Assembly (NCBI GenBank): GCA_014529385.2
Contig: CM043953.1
Location: 71,151,372-71,215,371 of the forward strand
Reading direction: 5' to 3'
DNA: 64,000 nt
Source: Adiantum capillus-veneris
Lineage: Eukaryota; Streptophyta; Polypodiopsida; Polypodiales; Pteridaceae
Shown: piece after piece, positions 1-9,734 of the stretch
Layout of the letters: every line of letters begins with the position of its first letter
Numbering within the stretch: the stretch's first letter is position 1
Notes under the pieces: model-generated
Told to the model about the DNA's origin: nothing
The model's database searches: none
Seen by the model: only the letters and a program-made list of their open reading frames with translations
Program-made: the position numbers and the translations under genes

Positions 1-1
1 C

Positions 2-187
2 TTTGTGTCGCTTTCGGCGCAGCCCAAAGAAGCAAGCGTTGCAGACCTTTATGAAGTTCAAGTACCGCACGACCCACACATCAGAGTGGGCCGGCGAAGA
101 GTTCCTTCCAGGATTCCGGATGTCACTGGCCATCTCCCTCGACGCCATACAGTTCGGTACCAGTACCTCACTTTGAAAAGGAGGGGA
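2..187 (+). pseudogene. Probable 3' tail of a Ty3/gypsy polyprotein
   Basis: About 60 codons run into a purine-rich tract and an LTR-like start. One frame contains a stretch around EWAGEEFLPGF that resembles the aromatic end of gypsy integrase/chromodomain regions; another frame stays open to 238. Neither frame alone is convincing, so the element type rests mainly on position just before a polypurine tract. Only the extreme end is in the window. Confidence 0.35.
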
Positions 188-1100
188 TGTCACGTGACAC
201 ATCCAACCCTATGTGTCTGTGGACAAGCTACAACATGACCAGGGTTCAGTCAATCCAGTTAGTCTAGATTAGAAGTGATCTGGCACTTTTGTGAGTCTAT
301 TCGTAGATAGTGCATGCCCAGTCACTTAGTTTAGATGCATATCCTCTGGTTGCACACAGCATGATCATAAGCATTCCCATCAGAATCCTTCAGGGGAATT
401 TTCTAGTGTATTTAGCCTATTTTACCTATTTTTGACATTTTTCACTTATTATTTTTAAGTGACTTTTGTTGGAAAGAAGGTAGGGCAAATTGAGTAAGTT
501 TGTATATAAGCAAACCTAGACTAGCACTAAATCGAAGAAGAGGCAACAGGAGCCAAGCTCAGCAGGCAACTTCTCAAGCAAGACCTTGGCGGTTTTCCCC
601 TCCAAGCAAGAAGAACCATCCCCCATTGGCGTTTTCTCCAGCAAGTAGTCACCGTCAGCAAGTCCTTGCCCTAGCGTTTTGCATCAGCATCGTCGCCAGA
701 ACCAAGCCTTGCCCTAGCCTTTTGCATCAGCAACCATCACCAACAGAAGCTCAGCAGCCTAGCGTTTTTGGAGACCCATACCTAGCGTTTTGACAGTTTT
801 CAGCATGGCGTTTTCAGCATTGAAGCACTTGCATATTCAGCCCTAAGGAGAAGCAGATTCAGCCCGTAAAGAGCATCAGATTCAGCCCCAAGAAACCTCA
901 GTTTTCAGCCCTAAACCTGCAGATTTTCAGCGACAAAGACCTACAGAAACAGCCCCCAAAATCAGCGTTTTTGGACTAGCCGCAGATTTCAGCCCATAGC
1001 GTTTTTGGACAGCAGATAAAAGATTGCAAATTCCAGCCCTTAGGTCGGTCTCGTCATCCCCGTCGTCATCGCCGACATAGCCTAGACTTGCATCAGTCAC
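175..1100 (+). mobile_element. Polypurine tract plus 3' LTR of an LTR retrotransposon (right end not fixed)
   Basis: A purine run GAAAAGGAGGGGA (175-187) is directly followed by TGTCACGTGACA at 188, a perfect 12-bp palindrome with the TG start expected of an LTR. A TATA-like TATATAAG lies at 503-510, a reasonable distance into the LTR. Downstream, about 590-1010 repeats the motif AGCGTTTT many times between CAGC-rich segments, probably transcribed LTR sequence. I could not find a matching CA end or a target duplication, so the right border is approximate. No gene seen here. Confidence 0.55.
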
Positions 1101-1130
1101 ATGCATTCAGTTTGTGCAATCATAAGTAGA

Positions 1131-1152
1131 CCACTCTCGCTGACGAGAGTGG
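1131..1152. repeat. Perfect 9-bp stem-loop
   Basis: CCACTCTCG, loop CTGA, CGAGAGTGG. It lies near the presumed end of the upstream LTR. No CTRR terminus follows, so a Helitron end is not supported. The rest of 1100-1397 shows no gene. Confidence 0.6.
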
Positions 1153-1397
1153 GGCCTTCGGAGGAGGGTTTTACAACGTCTCTGGTGTCGTATCTCTCTT
1201 CTCTCTCTATCTCTCAGTCTCATACACCTGCATGCACAATGTCCATTCACTTTGTTTGTGATCATAGCATTCTCTCATTAAGAACGGAAGGCTCTCCCTT
1301 CCATAAGAACAAAAGGAACCTTGAGCATAGTTCGGAGCACTCATCTTGAGCAAAGCGCAAACATTCATTCCGCTGCACCTAACAGATTCTGACAACG

Positions 1398-2040
1398 TCA
1401 TTGTAGTCCGTAGGGTTGAAGAACTTGCACATCAAACTTGATGCACTCATCCAACCCAAAAGAGGAAAGCCTCCTTGCGATCCTCATCCGACTGACGTAA
1501 TTAAACACCAATCTACAAAAACGGTTAGAAAAAGACATAACAGGAGTGCCATTTTGCTTAAGGCTGCGCCAATCTTCTTTTAACCAATCAAGGTACTGCG
1601 GTGGCATAAAGTCAACCCAACTGAAAGAGAGGGGTATGCCATCCGCGGCATCCTCAAGATGCTCAGCCAACTGTGACTCGTGCCAAGCTTGATACCAACT
1701 AATGGCATCACCCGCTAGATACACGGCAGCAGTCAAAACTTTATTGTTGTTGGTTTTCTTGTTAGTCACAAAGTAAGCATTAAATTGATGCAACCAAGAA
1801 TGAATCACAGAAGCATCCATCTTACCATCATACTTACTGAACGTCAACTTCTCAGTGCCTGGATTGTTGAAGCCGTCATCTCTACATGCACTACGTGATG
1901 ACTAGTCGGTCTCCTTGAGTGGCTCGCTCATCGGGGAGAGTACCTGTAGGATCAACTCTTTCATGCGTTGGTCCGTTCCTTATTCCCAATCCTCAAAACC
2001 AAGGTTCTCGCCTCTGGATCTCACCTTCCAAACTCAGGGC
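1398..2040 (-). pseudogene. Ty3/gypsy gag fragment
   Basis: Reading leftward, the 149-codon open frame starts at 1847 and matches the retrotransposon gag core: FSKYDGKMDAS, then AYF, then YLAGDAISWYQAW, then a SWVDF segment and a basic tail. In the LTR-element gag family this region forms the capsid-like core. The same frame can be followed upstream to about 2040 through stops (DQRMKELILQVL), so the N-terminus is decayed. The end shifts frame near 1420. No pol of this element is recognised next to it. Confidence 0.75.
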
Positions 2041-2851
2041 ATGACATCCCTGCAACTCTTTTCCAACTCTGTTTCCAAAGTCCTCTTCTTGCAAATTCTA
2101 GAACAACTCTGCTTTCCCGGACACAGAGTCCTTATTAGGGAACCCACTTCCGGATCACAACTCGAGAGACTACCTACCTCTCTCGGATCCGTGGATCTAC
2201 GTCCCAAACTCGGGTACGAAACCCTTGGGCTAATCTAGCTCTAGTTCCTCATAGCACTTTCTCCTGCAAAGGCTCATGCCTTCCTCTACTCCTACTCTCT
2301 CACTAAGAGGAAGTACACTTGCAAACAAATACTTAGAGATCATAACATGAAAATCGTTACCTTCAAAGTCTCGACGCTCGAAACGCAACTCGGTTCTTGA
2401 AAAGCAATTCCCCGAAAGAGATCTCTACATAGAAAATCCTCTCTTCCAATCCTACACGCAAAAGAGTTGTGTTTTCGGGTTCCTTCTCGTACATGAGTCT
2501 TGTCTCACCCATCTACAACGTTTATGGGCTGAAAACAGAAAAAAACAGCAGCTTGTCACAATGGAAACACGCTCCGTAGGCACTTCTTCGCGAGGGAACT
2601 CGCGCACTGGGTCCTAGCGACATCTAGTACACTTGGGGCAGCCATGGGCATCACCCGCAACGTCTTCTTTGCGGCTGAAATCTGCAGCAGCATCTTCTCC
2701 TTGCAAAAAACTGGTCTTCCCTCTGGGAGAAGGCGTGTGATGCTTTTATAGCTCCCTGGCCATGATAAAGATAGCAAAGCACTGGCGCCCGCGTAGAGAT
2801 AGTGGCCGGGTTTTTTTTCTTTTTTTCTTTTTTTTGGGTGCGCTGTTGTGC

Positions 2852-2854
<3 letters not shown>
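2041..2854. other. No gene recognised
   Basis: Low-complexity open frames only. It may be the leader or LTR of the minus-strand gag element, because it lies on its 5' side, but no PBS or LTR border was found. Confidence 0.4.

Positions 2855-2895
<41 letters not shown>
2855..2895. repeat. (AG)n microsatellite
   Basis: About 20 uninterrupted AG units after a T-rich run. It produces artificial Ser-Leu and Arg-Glu open frames on both strands. Confidence 0.95.
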
Positions 2896-2899
<4 letters not shown>

Positions 2900-3719
2900 A
2901 CGTTGGCTGATCTATTGCCTTATTTATCACATGGCTGCCCACTTATTAAGTGGGCGGCCGGAGTATTTTAAAAATAGTCTAAATTTACCCAGAAACTCAA
3001 TAAAACCTTATAAGTTAAAAACAATGCTTACACAACACTTTCCAGGCGTCCTTGGATGCAACCACATGCACAAATGCAATGCAGACATAGACTTCCTCGC
3101 AGGAAAGCATCTGCTTTCCCAAAAAGCAACCTGCTTTCTCTAAATGCATCCGTTTTTCCTCAAAGTTTCCTCTGAACCCATCTTCATTCGAGTGCTTGCT
3201 TTTCCTTGTGCACATTTCTAACACAGTTCAGAATTTCCTCCAAACTATGGATGTTCCCTTTTCGATGCACCAGTCACCCACCTTGTGACGCATCAAGAAT
3301 ACCCATCACCTAGTCCTTTCCTACCGAACTTACGGTACAATCTCCTTCACGATGCTCTATGCCCATCCTATGATGCATCAGAGATGTCCGTTCCCGGATG
3401 GTCGGATACTTCTTCCGATGCTCCCGGTCACCCATCCGATGTGACGCATCACAAGTACTTGTTCCTGGTGGCCTTACAGATATTTTTTTTCACAGTGCTC
3501 CCGTCATTACTCTGAATGACGCACTAGGAATACTCTGTACTCGGATGTCTCCGTTGAGAAAACCCCTCTCACTTTAAAATTTCAATAATTCACTTCTCCT
3601 GGTGTTCCAAGCGAGAAAACCCTCTCACTTATAAATCCAAAAATTCATTTAGAATTATTTTTATGTCAGATAAAGCCAATTTAGCAACAAAGTGCAAGGT
3701 ACGCTCTCAATGAATGGAA
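2896..3719. other. No gene recognised
   Basis: Contains loosely repeated GATGCATC/GACGCATCA motifs (about 3260-3450) and two similar AGAAAACCCCTCTCACTT-type segments near 3555 and 3615. No coding region or element border is visible. Confidence 0.4.
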
Positions 3720-5003
3720 AAGAGACTCCTGCAAAGGAGATTTCTTCCCCCTTCTGTGGTGTGTTATAGGTTCACTAAGGCCGATGGCTTCCATCAAGGG
3801 GGCAACTAAAGTATGATCGTCAATGACGGTCACACTTACTTCTGGATGATGTGGCTCACTAGTCTCAGGTGGAGGAACAGTGGAAGAGGGTGTATCCGCA
3901 GGGCTAACATGCATAATGATGATCCAAGAGAACATAGGAGCTGCAAAACACTGAAAGCTCGCTTATATAGATTGCATCTGCACCCTAAATTGTTTGGCCC
4001 TGGACTGTAGGGGTGTGCAAAGAATCTGGTGAAATCACAAGGTATAGTGTGGATCAAATAGTAAAGGCCATCACAGGAGGAAAACATTGTGGGCACCTCG
4101 CAACTTTTATTTGACTCTTTGGCATCTCTGAGCAAAAAAGCAATACTTAAAGACAGCCAACAGCTCTTTATTCCTCGCATAGTCTAGGTGATCACGATCA
4201 GGGCTAGAAAAATACATTTTTCCTAACCGAACAAAATAAGGGGAAACTTGAAATTATCCCAGTTTTTAGGTCAAAATTTGACTTTGCCGGTAATTACACT
4301 AAAACTTGGGTAAATTAGCCGGTTTTCTTAAAGGCAAGCTCAAAATCTAACTGGGATTTTATAATTTCAGCCGGTTAAAATACACTAGACCCCGGTTTTT
4401 TTCTAACACTGATCACAATGGAGCAACTCTTGACACGCCTGAATGGTGGCATCTTTGCAAAGCTAGGAGTATGTGCGCGTGGGCGGCTTCGAAGACGGAA
4501 AGGTGGTCATTCCCAGTGCATGACCAAGTAGCAGTAAGGTTGTGACCCCAGACTTTGGGAAAACGGTTCAAAAGTTCGTGAACCATAGCCACAGGCACAT
4601 CAGTGGGTAAATCTGCATTCGTTAATGCAGTCAAACCTAGTTTCTGCAATTGATCTTTGGAAAAGATATCGTTGAGAGAAGGATGGGGTAGCTGCACATG
4701 AAAATTCAACATGAACTTTGCCTGAGTTTTCAATTTAGCAGGCTTGCTAATTTCATAACGTAATAGTTGATGCTCTCCCTTTTTTTCGCCTTTGGGTTCT
4801 GCTTCTTGGGTGTTGGAGGGCCCTGACTCTGAGTTGGAATCAGAATCAATCTTATTAGAAGGTACTCTACAACTTTCATCATTGCATTCACTGGAGGTTA
4901 TCTCGGTAACACCATGGCTGCTTTGATCGGATTCTGCATCATCTTCAGAACTACTCTGTCTGTCTCTACGAGCAGGCTTTTTTCGCAAAGCTTCTCCTCG
5001 CAA
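3681..5003 (-). pseudogene. Retroelement-associated ORF, left-arm copy, broken by an insertion
   Basis: A 196-codon open frame (5003 to 4413) starts with a basic, Ser/Glu/Asp-rich segment and continues with HVQLPHPSLNDIFSKDQLQK and ELLNRFPKV. It is stopped by the hAT-like insertion at 4199-4411 and resumes in pieces to 3681 (SEPHHPEVSVTVIDDH, ITHHRRGKKSP). The right-arm copy continues into gypsy pol, so this is probably the gag or linker part of the same lineage. I do not recognise the family. No zinc knuckle is seen. Confidence 0.6.
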
Positions 5004-5089
5004 ATGCCTGCCATATTAACATTGTAACTCAACTCTGTCGTTGCACGCTGGAAAGTTACACTTTGCAATCGTCTCAACAAACGTGATAC
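3720..5089 (-). repeat. Left arm of a large inverted repeat
   Basis: The reverse complement of this arm matches 5408-6567 along its length: the same encoded peptides appear in the same order, ending in both arms at the HHRRGKKSPL segment. After removing the 213-bp insertion at 4199-4411 and one duplication copy, the arm is about 1.15 kb, the same as the right arm. The inner edge is near AAACGTGATAC (5079-5089), pairing with GTATCACGTTT on the other side. Confidence 0.85.
4199..4411. mobile_element. hAT-like non-autonomous element, 213 bp
   Basis: Termini are inverted: CAGGGCTAGAAAAATAC at the left and, on the opposite strand, CAGTGTTAGAAAAAAACC at the right. Flanks ATCACGAT (4191-4198) and ATCACAAT (4412-4419) are an 8-bp duplication with one mismatch. 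The right arm of the inverted repeat lacks this sequence at the matching site, giving an empty-site comparison. A CAG(N)G start and 8-bp duplication fit hAT. No coding. Confidence 0.85.
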
Positions 5090-5412
5090 TGATTCTTTAG
5101 AGTAGACAAGGACAAAAAAACGAGGATTCTGAGCTAAAGCGAGGCCTTTGAGAATTGAGCTAAATCGAGCATCCAGTAAACTACCACAAGCGAGAGCTTA
5201 AACCAGCCAACTCCTTGATTCGACTCTCGATTGATTGAGACATCGGTAGATACTCATTCTTTAGGGTAGACAGGGACAAAAAAACGCACATTCTGAGCTA
5301 AAGCGAGGGCTTTGAGAATTGAGCTAAATCGAGCGTCCAACAGCCTACCACAGGCGAGAGCTTAAACCAGTTAGCTACTTGATTTGACTCTCCACAGAGT
5401 GAGACATCGGTA
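5085..5412. repeat. Two 164-bp tandem units at the centre of the inverted repeat
   Basis: Unit 1 is 5085-5248 and unit 2 is 5249-5412. Both begin GATACT(G/C)ATTCTTTAG and end GAGACATCGGTA, with the same internal landmarks (GAATTGAGCTAAATCGAGC, GCGAGAGCTTAAACCAG). They differ at scattered positions. They form nearly the whole spacer between the arms. Confidence 0.9.
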
Positions 5413-6567
5413 TCACGTTTGCTGAGACATTTTCTGAGTGTAACTTTCCAACGTGCAACAACAGAGTTGAGTTATTGTGTTAATATGGCAGGCAGTAGTA
5501 GGCAAATGCGATGAGAAGCTTTGCGAAAAAAGCTTGCTCATATAGACAGAAATAGTAGTTTTGAAGATGATGTAGAATCCGATTAAAGCAGCCATGGTGT
5601 TAACCGAGATGACTTCCAGTGAATGCAATGATAAAAGTTACAGAGTACCTTCTAATAAGGTTGATTCTAATTACAGCTCAGAGTCAAGACCCTCCGGCAC
5701 CCAAGAAGCAAAACCCAAAGGCAAAAAAAAGGGAGAGCATCAGCTGTTATCTTATGAAATCAGCAGGCTTGCTAAGTCGAAAAGTCAGGCAAAGTTCACA
5801 TTGAATTTTCACGTGCAGCTACCCCATCCTTCTCTCAACGATATCTTTTCCAAAGATCAACTACAGAAACTAGGTTTGACTGCATTAGCGAATGCACATT
5901 TGCCCACTAATGTGCTGGTGGCTATGGTTCACGAACTTTTGAACCGTTTTCCCAAAGTCCGAGCTCACAACCTTACTGCTACTTGGCCATGCACTTAGGA
6001 ATGACCACCTTTCCGTCTTCAAAGCCGACCACGCGCACATACTCCCAGCTTTGCAAAGATGCCACCATTCAAGCCTGTCAAGAGTTGCTCCATCCTGATT
6101 ACCCAGACTATGCGAGGAACAAAGAGTTGTTGGATGCCTTTAAGTATTACTTTTTGCTCAGAGATGTCAGAGAGTCAAAGAAAAGATGCGAGGTGCCTAT
6201 AATGTTTTCTTCCTGTAATGGCTTCTACTGTTTGATCCACATTATACCTTGTGGATTTCACCTGATTCTTCACACCCCTACACTCCAGGGCCAAACAATT
6301 TTAGGTGCAGGTGCAATATGTACAGTCGAGCTTTCAGTGTTTTGCAACTCCTATGTTGGCTTGGGTCATCAATATACGTGTTAGCCCGGTGGATACACCC
6401 TCTTCCACTATTCCTCCAATTGAGACCAGTGAGCCACATCATCCAGAAGTAAGAGTGACAATCACTGAGGATCATACTTTAGTAGGCCCCCTTCATGGAA
6501 GCCATCGACCTCGGTCAACCTATAACACACCACAGAAGGGGGAAGAAATCTCCTTTGCATGAGTTCC
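5408..6567 (+). repeat. Right arm of the large inverted repeat
   Basis: Inverted partner of 3720-5089. The arm starts at GTATCACGTTT and similarity ends just after the codons for GRGKKSPL-type residues near 6565, where the right side continues into gypsy pol linker sequence. Confidence 0.85.
5594..5998 (+). pseudogene. Retroelement-associated ORF, right-arm copy
   Basis: 134 codons, colinear with residues 32-165 of the left-arm copy: SSECNDKSYRVPSNK, a Lys-rich KPKGKKKGEHQLL, then PHPSLNDIFSKDQLQKLGL and ELLNRFPKVR. It ends at a TAG where the left copy reads on. Further similarity continues in shifted frames to 6567. The position upstream of a gypsy RT suggests a gag or pre-protease region of the same element. 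Family not recognised. Confidence 0.55.
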
Positions 6568-7795
6568 TTAACGCCTCACCTGTCCCCTTAGCCTACTCTG
6601 TGTCACACTCCATGACCACGCAAAAGCTATCTTTTGTATTTGAGGACTTACCCTTCGAGGAGTTTCCACTTGGATTGTTGCAATAAGAGTATGTTGATTT
6701 TCACACCGATCAGACACCAGCCCATGATGTCTCGAAGCTCCAAGAGGCGACACAATCTTCATCTTCTCATACACCCTCGCCAGCTACACCTCTTGACCCG
6801 CTCAGAGAAGTCAACTTGGGCGACCCTGATAACCCTCAACCCATCCTCTTAGCCGCTTGGTTATGAGATCACCCCGCACTACTCGGTCAAGTAGTCTCTT
6901 TTATGCACTCTTTTAGACATGATTTTGCCTGGTCTTACAAAAATTTGGAAGGAATCCCACTAGAACTGGGTGTCCATACTATCCCTTTGGTTGAAGGGGC
7001 TAAGCCAGTCACAGATCGAGCTCACAAGCTCAACCCTAAGTATGCAGAAGCTGTCAAATAGAAGCTAGAAAAAATACAAGAAGCAAGGATTATTGTACCC
7101 GTGGAGCACTTTTGAGTGGCTATCACCCATGGTCATAGCGCCCAAGAAGCAAGATAATAAAATCCACGTGTGCGTCGACTACCGCGCTCTGAGCAAGGTA
7201 ACAATTCCATATGGTTTTCCCACACCCTTCACCGAACGCATGCTCAAAGATGTGGCAAAGCACATACTTTACAGTTTCATAGATGGGTTCCATGGCTACA
7301 ATCAGTTGGGCATCCATCCTGCTCATCAAATTGAAACTGCTTTGTTGACCTCATGGGGTATTTTCATTTACACAAAAATGTTTTTTGGGCTGAAAAATGC
7401 TTCACCGTCTTTCAACCATAGAGTATATCTCATCTTTTATCCTCTACTCACGGATCATATTCGCATCTTCATGGATGATTTTTCAACCTTCTCCGGCACT
7501 CAATCTTCCACCCCAGTGGAGAATTTGGAGGAGCACCTCGCTCAGCTCTCTGTCATCTTCCTCAAGTGTAGGAAGGCACGCCTGAAGCTCAATCCGAACC
7601 AATGCCATTTTTTGGTCACTCAAGGTACGCTTTTAGGCCATGTGGTGTTTGCTAAGGTTGTGCGTCTGACCCAGAGAAGATAATAGCCATCTTGAGGTCG
7701 TCTCCTCTCTTCAATCCCACAGGTGTTCAGAGATTTGTAAGCCACACAATCTATCATCGCAGCTTCATTCGTATGTATGCACAAGTGGCTCAACC
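6495..7795 (+). pseudogene. Ty3/gypsy pol: pre-RT linker and reverse transcriptase
   Basis: The linker has the usual FAWSYKNLEGIP...GAKPV...LNPKYAEAVK pattern before RT, interrupted by in-frame stops at 6684, about 6865 and about 7060. After a one-base shift near 7100 the RT frame (7093-7683) shows VCVDYRALSKVT, YSFIDGFHGYNQLGIHP, FFGLKNASPSF and the catalytic motif as FMDDF, then LNPNQCHFLVTQGTLLGH. The order and residues fit plant Athila/Tat-like gypsy RT. The downstream frame is cut by the insertion at 7804. Non-functional as it stands. Confidence 0.88.
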
Positions 7796-7803
7796 ATTGG
7801 CAC

Positions 7804-8237
7804 CATAGTTACCGGGGAACGCCCCCTAGCCCCCGTTCCGGCGTTCCGGGGGGCAGTTCCCTTCCCGAACATTCCGGAACGTCCCGGAATGTCTGACGTT
7901 CCGGGTGGCCAATGCAAACCGGAACGGCCGTTCCGGAACATTCCGAAATGCCCCCGGACCGTTCCGGAATGCCCCTGGAACGGCCAACGGCTACAAACAA
8001 ATTTGGCAAAATTTGAAAAAATTGAAGTAAATGTTTGGGCTTCTTTTGAAAGTGTGCAAGGCCTCAAGGACTCATAAAACGCACCCCCCTCCCCCTTTCT
8101 CTTCACAAGCTAATCCTCAAGGCTCAAGCTCTCTCCCTCTCACTCTCAAGATCTCTCCCTCTCAAGACTCACTTTCTCAAGGCTCAAGGCTTCAAGCCTT
8201 CAAGCTCTCTTCCTCTCCCTCCCACTCTCTCAAATCT

Positions 8238-8311
<74 letters not shown>

Positions 8312-8542
8312 CATCATCTAGTCATAGCAAGGTTGAATGGTCTTCAAAACGAGTTTTTTGTGAGTATTAGAGTCAAAGCACTCTAATACTCCTTGTATTT
8401 AAACACAAGGAGCTAAAAATTGCACTATTTGGGTGTTTTTTATACCTCCCGTTCCGCGACGTTCCCGTTCCGGACCCCTAGCCGTTCCCCCGTTCCGCGG
8501 GGATCCCGTTGCCGTTCCCGTTCCGCGTTCCGGGTAACTATG
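7804..8542. mobile_element. hAT-like non-autonomous element with GTTCCG-rich ends, 739 bp
   Basis: Starts CATAGTTACCGGGGAACG; the right end on the opposite strand reads CATAGTTACCCGGAACGC. The flanks ATTGGCAC at 7796-7803 and 8543-8550 are a perfect 8-bp duplication. About 180 bp on the left and 95 bp on the right are packed with GTTCC/GGAAC motifs, with an AT-richer centre and a CT microsatellite. Removing it and one duplication rejoins the gypsy pol reading into RNase H. hAT is the best family guess from the 8-bp duplication. No transposase. Confidence 0.9.
8249..8308. repeat. (TC)n microsatellite inside the hAT-like element
   Basis: 30 TC units within the AT-richer core of the insertion. 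Confidence 0.95.
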
Positions 8543-8550
8543 ATTGGCAC

Positions 8551-9295
8551 GCCTGACCAGTACTTATGTACCTTCCAATGGTCAAAGCCCGAGGCTGAAG
8601 CATTTGCTTACCTCAAAAAACGCCTAACTGAAGCACCTATTCTAGTTGCCCCTAATTGGTCTCTCACTTTTCATGTGCATACGGATGAGATTCAGACGGT
8701 TGTGGATGTTGTGCTGACTCAACATAGCAAGAAGTTCAGTTTGGATCGACCTATCCACTATGCAAGTCGACTGCTCACTAAAGCAGAGCGCAACTATAGC
8801 AGGACAGAAAGGGAAGGTTTGGCTTTTGTGTATGCTCTGCAAAAATTTTGTCACTATTTATCAGGGGTCAACTTCACAATTATTGCTGATCACCATGCTC
8901 TGCGCTATCTGTTTAATAAGCCGCAAGTTGCAAGTCGAGTGTTGCGGTGGCTACTTCTATTTAAGGAGTTTCGAGGTGGTCCTCCGTCCCGGCAAGCATC
9001 AAGTCATGGCTGACCCCTCTCTCCGCATTCAAACAGGTAAAGAAGCTACAAGGATTGCGGACCACCTACCAGATAGTAGTCTCTTTAAGGTGGATACAAC
9101 TTCGAAATATCCACTGGCCTGTACCCAAAGAATGCATCTTCCTTGCAGAAGAGAAGATTGTTGTTGAAGTCTCGACCATTCACTCTGGTTGGAGGATAGC
9201 TCTACATGTCAGGACCGTATGGTGTTTTGAGGCGGTGTCTCCCCCATGAAGTTGAGCATATTCTTGAGGATGCCCACAATGGTCCCACTAGTGGC
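8551..9295 (+). pseudogene. Ty3/gypsy pol: RNase H and start of integrase
   Basis: RNase H landmarks are clear: TFQWSKPEAEAFAYLKKRL, APILVAPNWSLTFHVHTD, PIHYASRLLTKAERNYS, RTEREGLAFVYALQKF and ADHHALRYL. The usual DAS is HTDEIQT here, so one expected residue context is altered. After a frame change near 9000 follows RPGKHQVMADPSLRI, then the integrase zinc-binding start (HEVEHILEDAHNGPTSGHY), which is cut by the second insertion. Confidence 0.88.
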
Positions 9296-9303
9296 CATTA
9301 TCC

Positions 9304-9734
9304 TAGTGTAACAGGGAATGGGCAGAACACATCCCAAACGTTCCGAAACGGCGTTCTCGACGAGTCCCATTCCCAAAAGGCGGTCGGGAACAAAACGCCG
9401 TTCCAGAACGGGGTGTAACTGGAACGATGTTCCGAAAGAGGGGGGAAAGAGGCGGAATGACGGAACGGGCAAAAGTAGGCATTTGAGGGGAAAAAAGTAG
9501 GCTTTTGGGGGCAAATTTGGGGTTGTTTGGGGGACATATTTGGTGCACTTTGAGGGCAAGTATGGGGGCAGATTTGGGGGCAGATTTGGAGTTTATTTGG
9601 GACTAAGCTGAATGGAGGTAATTCAAGCCTTACTTTAGTCGACCGTTCCGGCCCCGTTCCCGTTCCCGTTCCGGGTCCCCGTCCTCCTCTCCATTCCCAT
9701 CCCCTTCCGGACCCTCCCGTTCCGGGTAACTATG
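9304..9734. mobile_element. Second GTTCCG-rich hAT-like element, 431 bp
   Basis: Starts TAGTGTAACAGGGAATGGG; the right end on the opposite strand reads CATAGTTACCCGGAACGGG, so it shares its terminus with the 7804-8542 element. Flanks CATTATCC (9296-9303) and CATTATCT (9735-9742) are an 8-bp duplication with one mismatch. Removing it restores the integrase reading SGHYLGHITAQK. The ends are again rich in GTTCC/GGAAC; the middle has G-rich TTTGGGGG repeats. No coding. Confidence 0.87.

Noticed and set aside
1131-1152. Helitron 3' end hairpin
   Set aside because: The hairpin is not followed by CTRR at the expected distance and no TC start was found.
2556-3143. Open frames of 113-128 codons around the AG repeat
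   Set aside because: They are made by the microsatellite (Ser-Leu or Arg-Glu runs) and the T-rich run, without a domain.
5990-6384. 133-codon frame as a separate gene
   Set aside because: It lies in the inverted-repeat arm, overlaps the retroelement ORF in another frame, and the left-arm copy does not keep it open.
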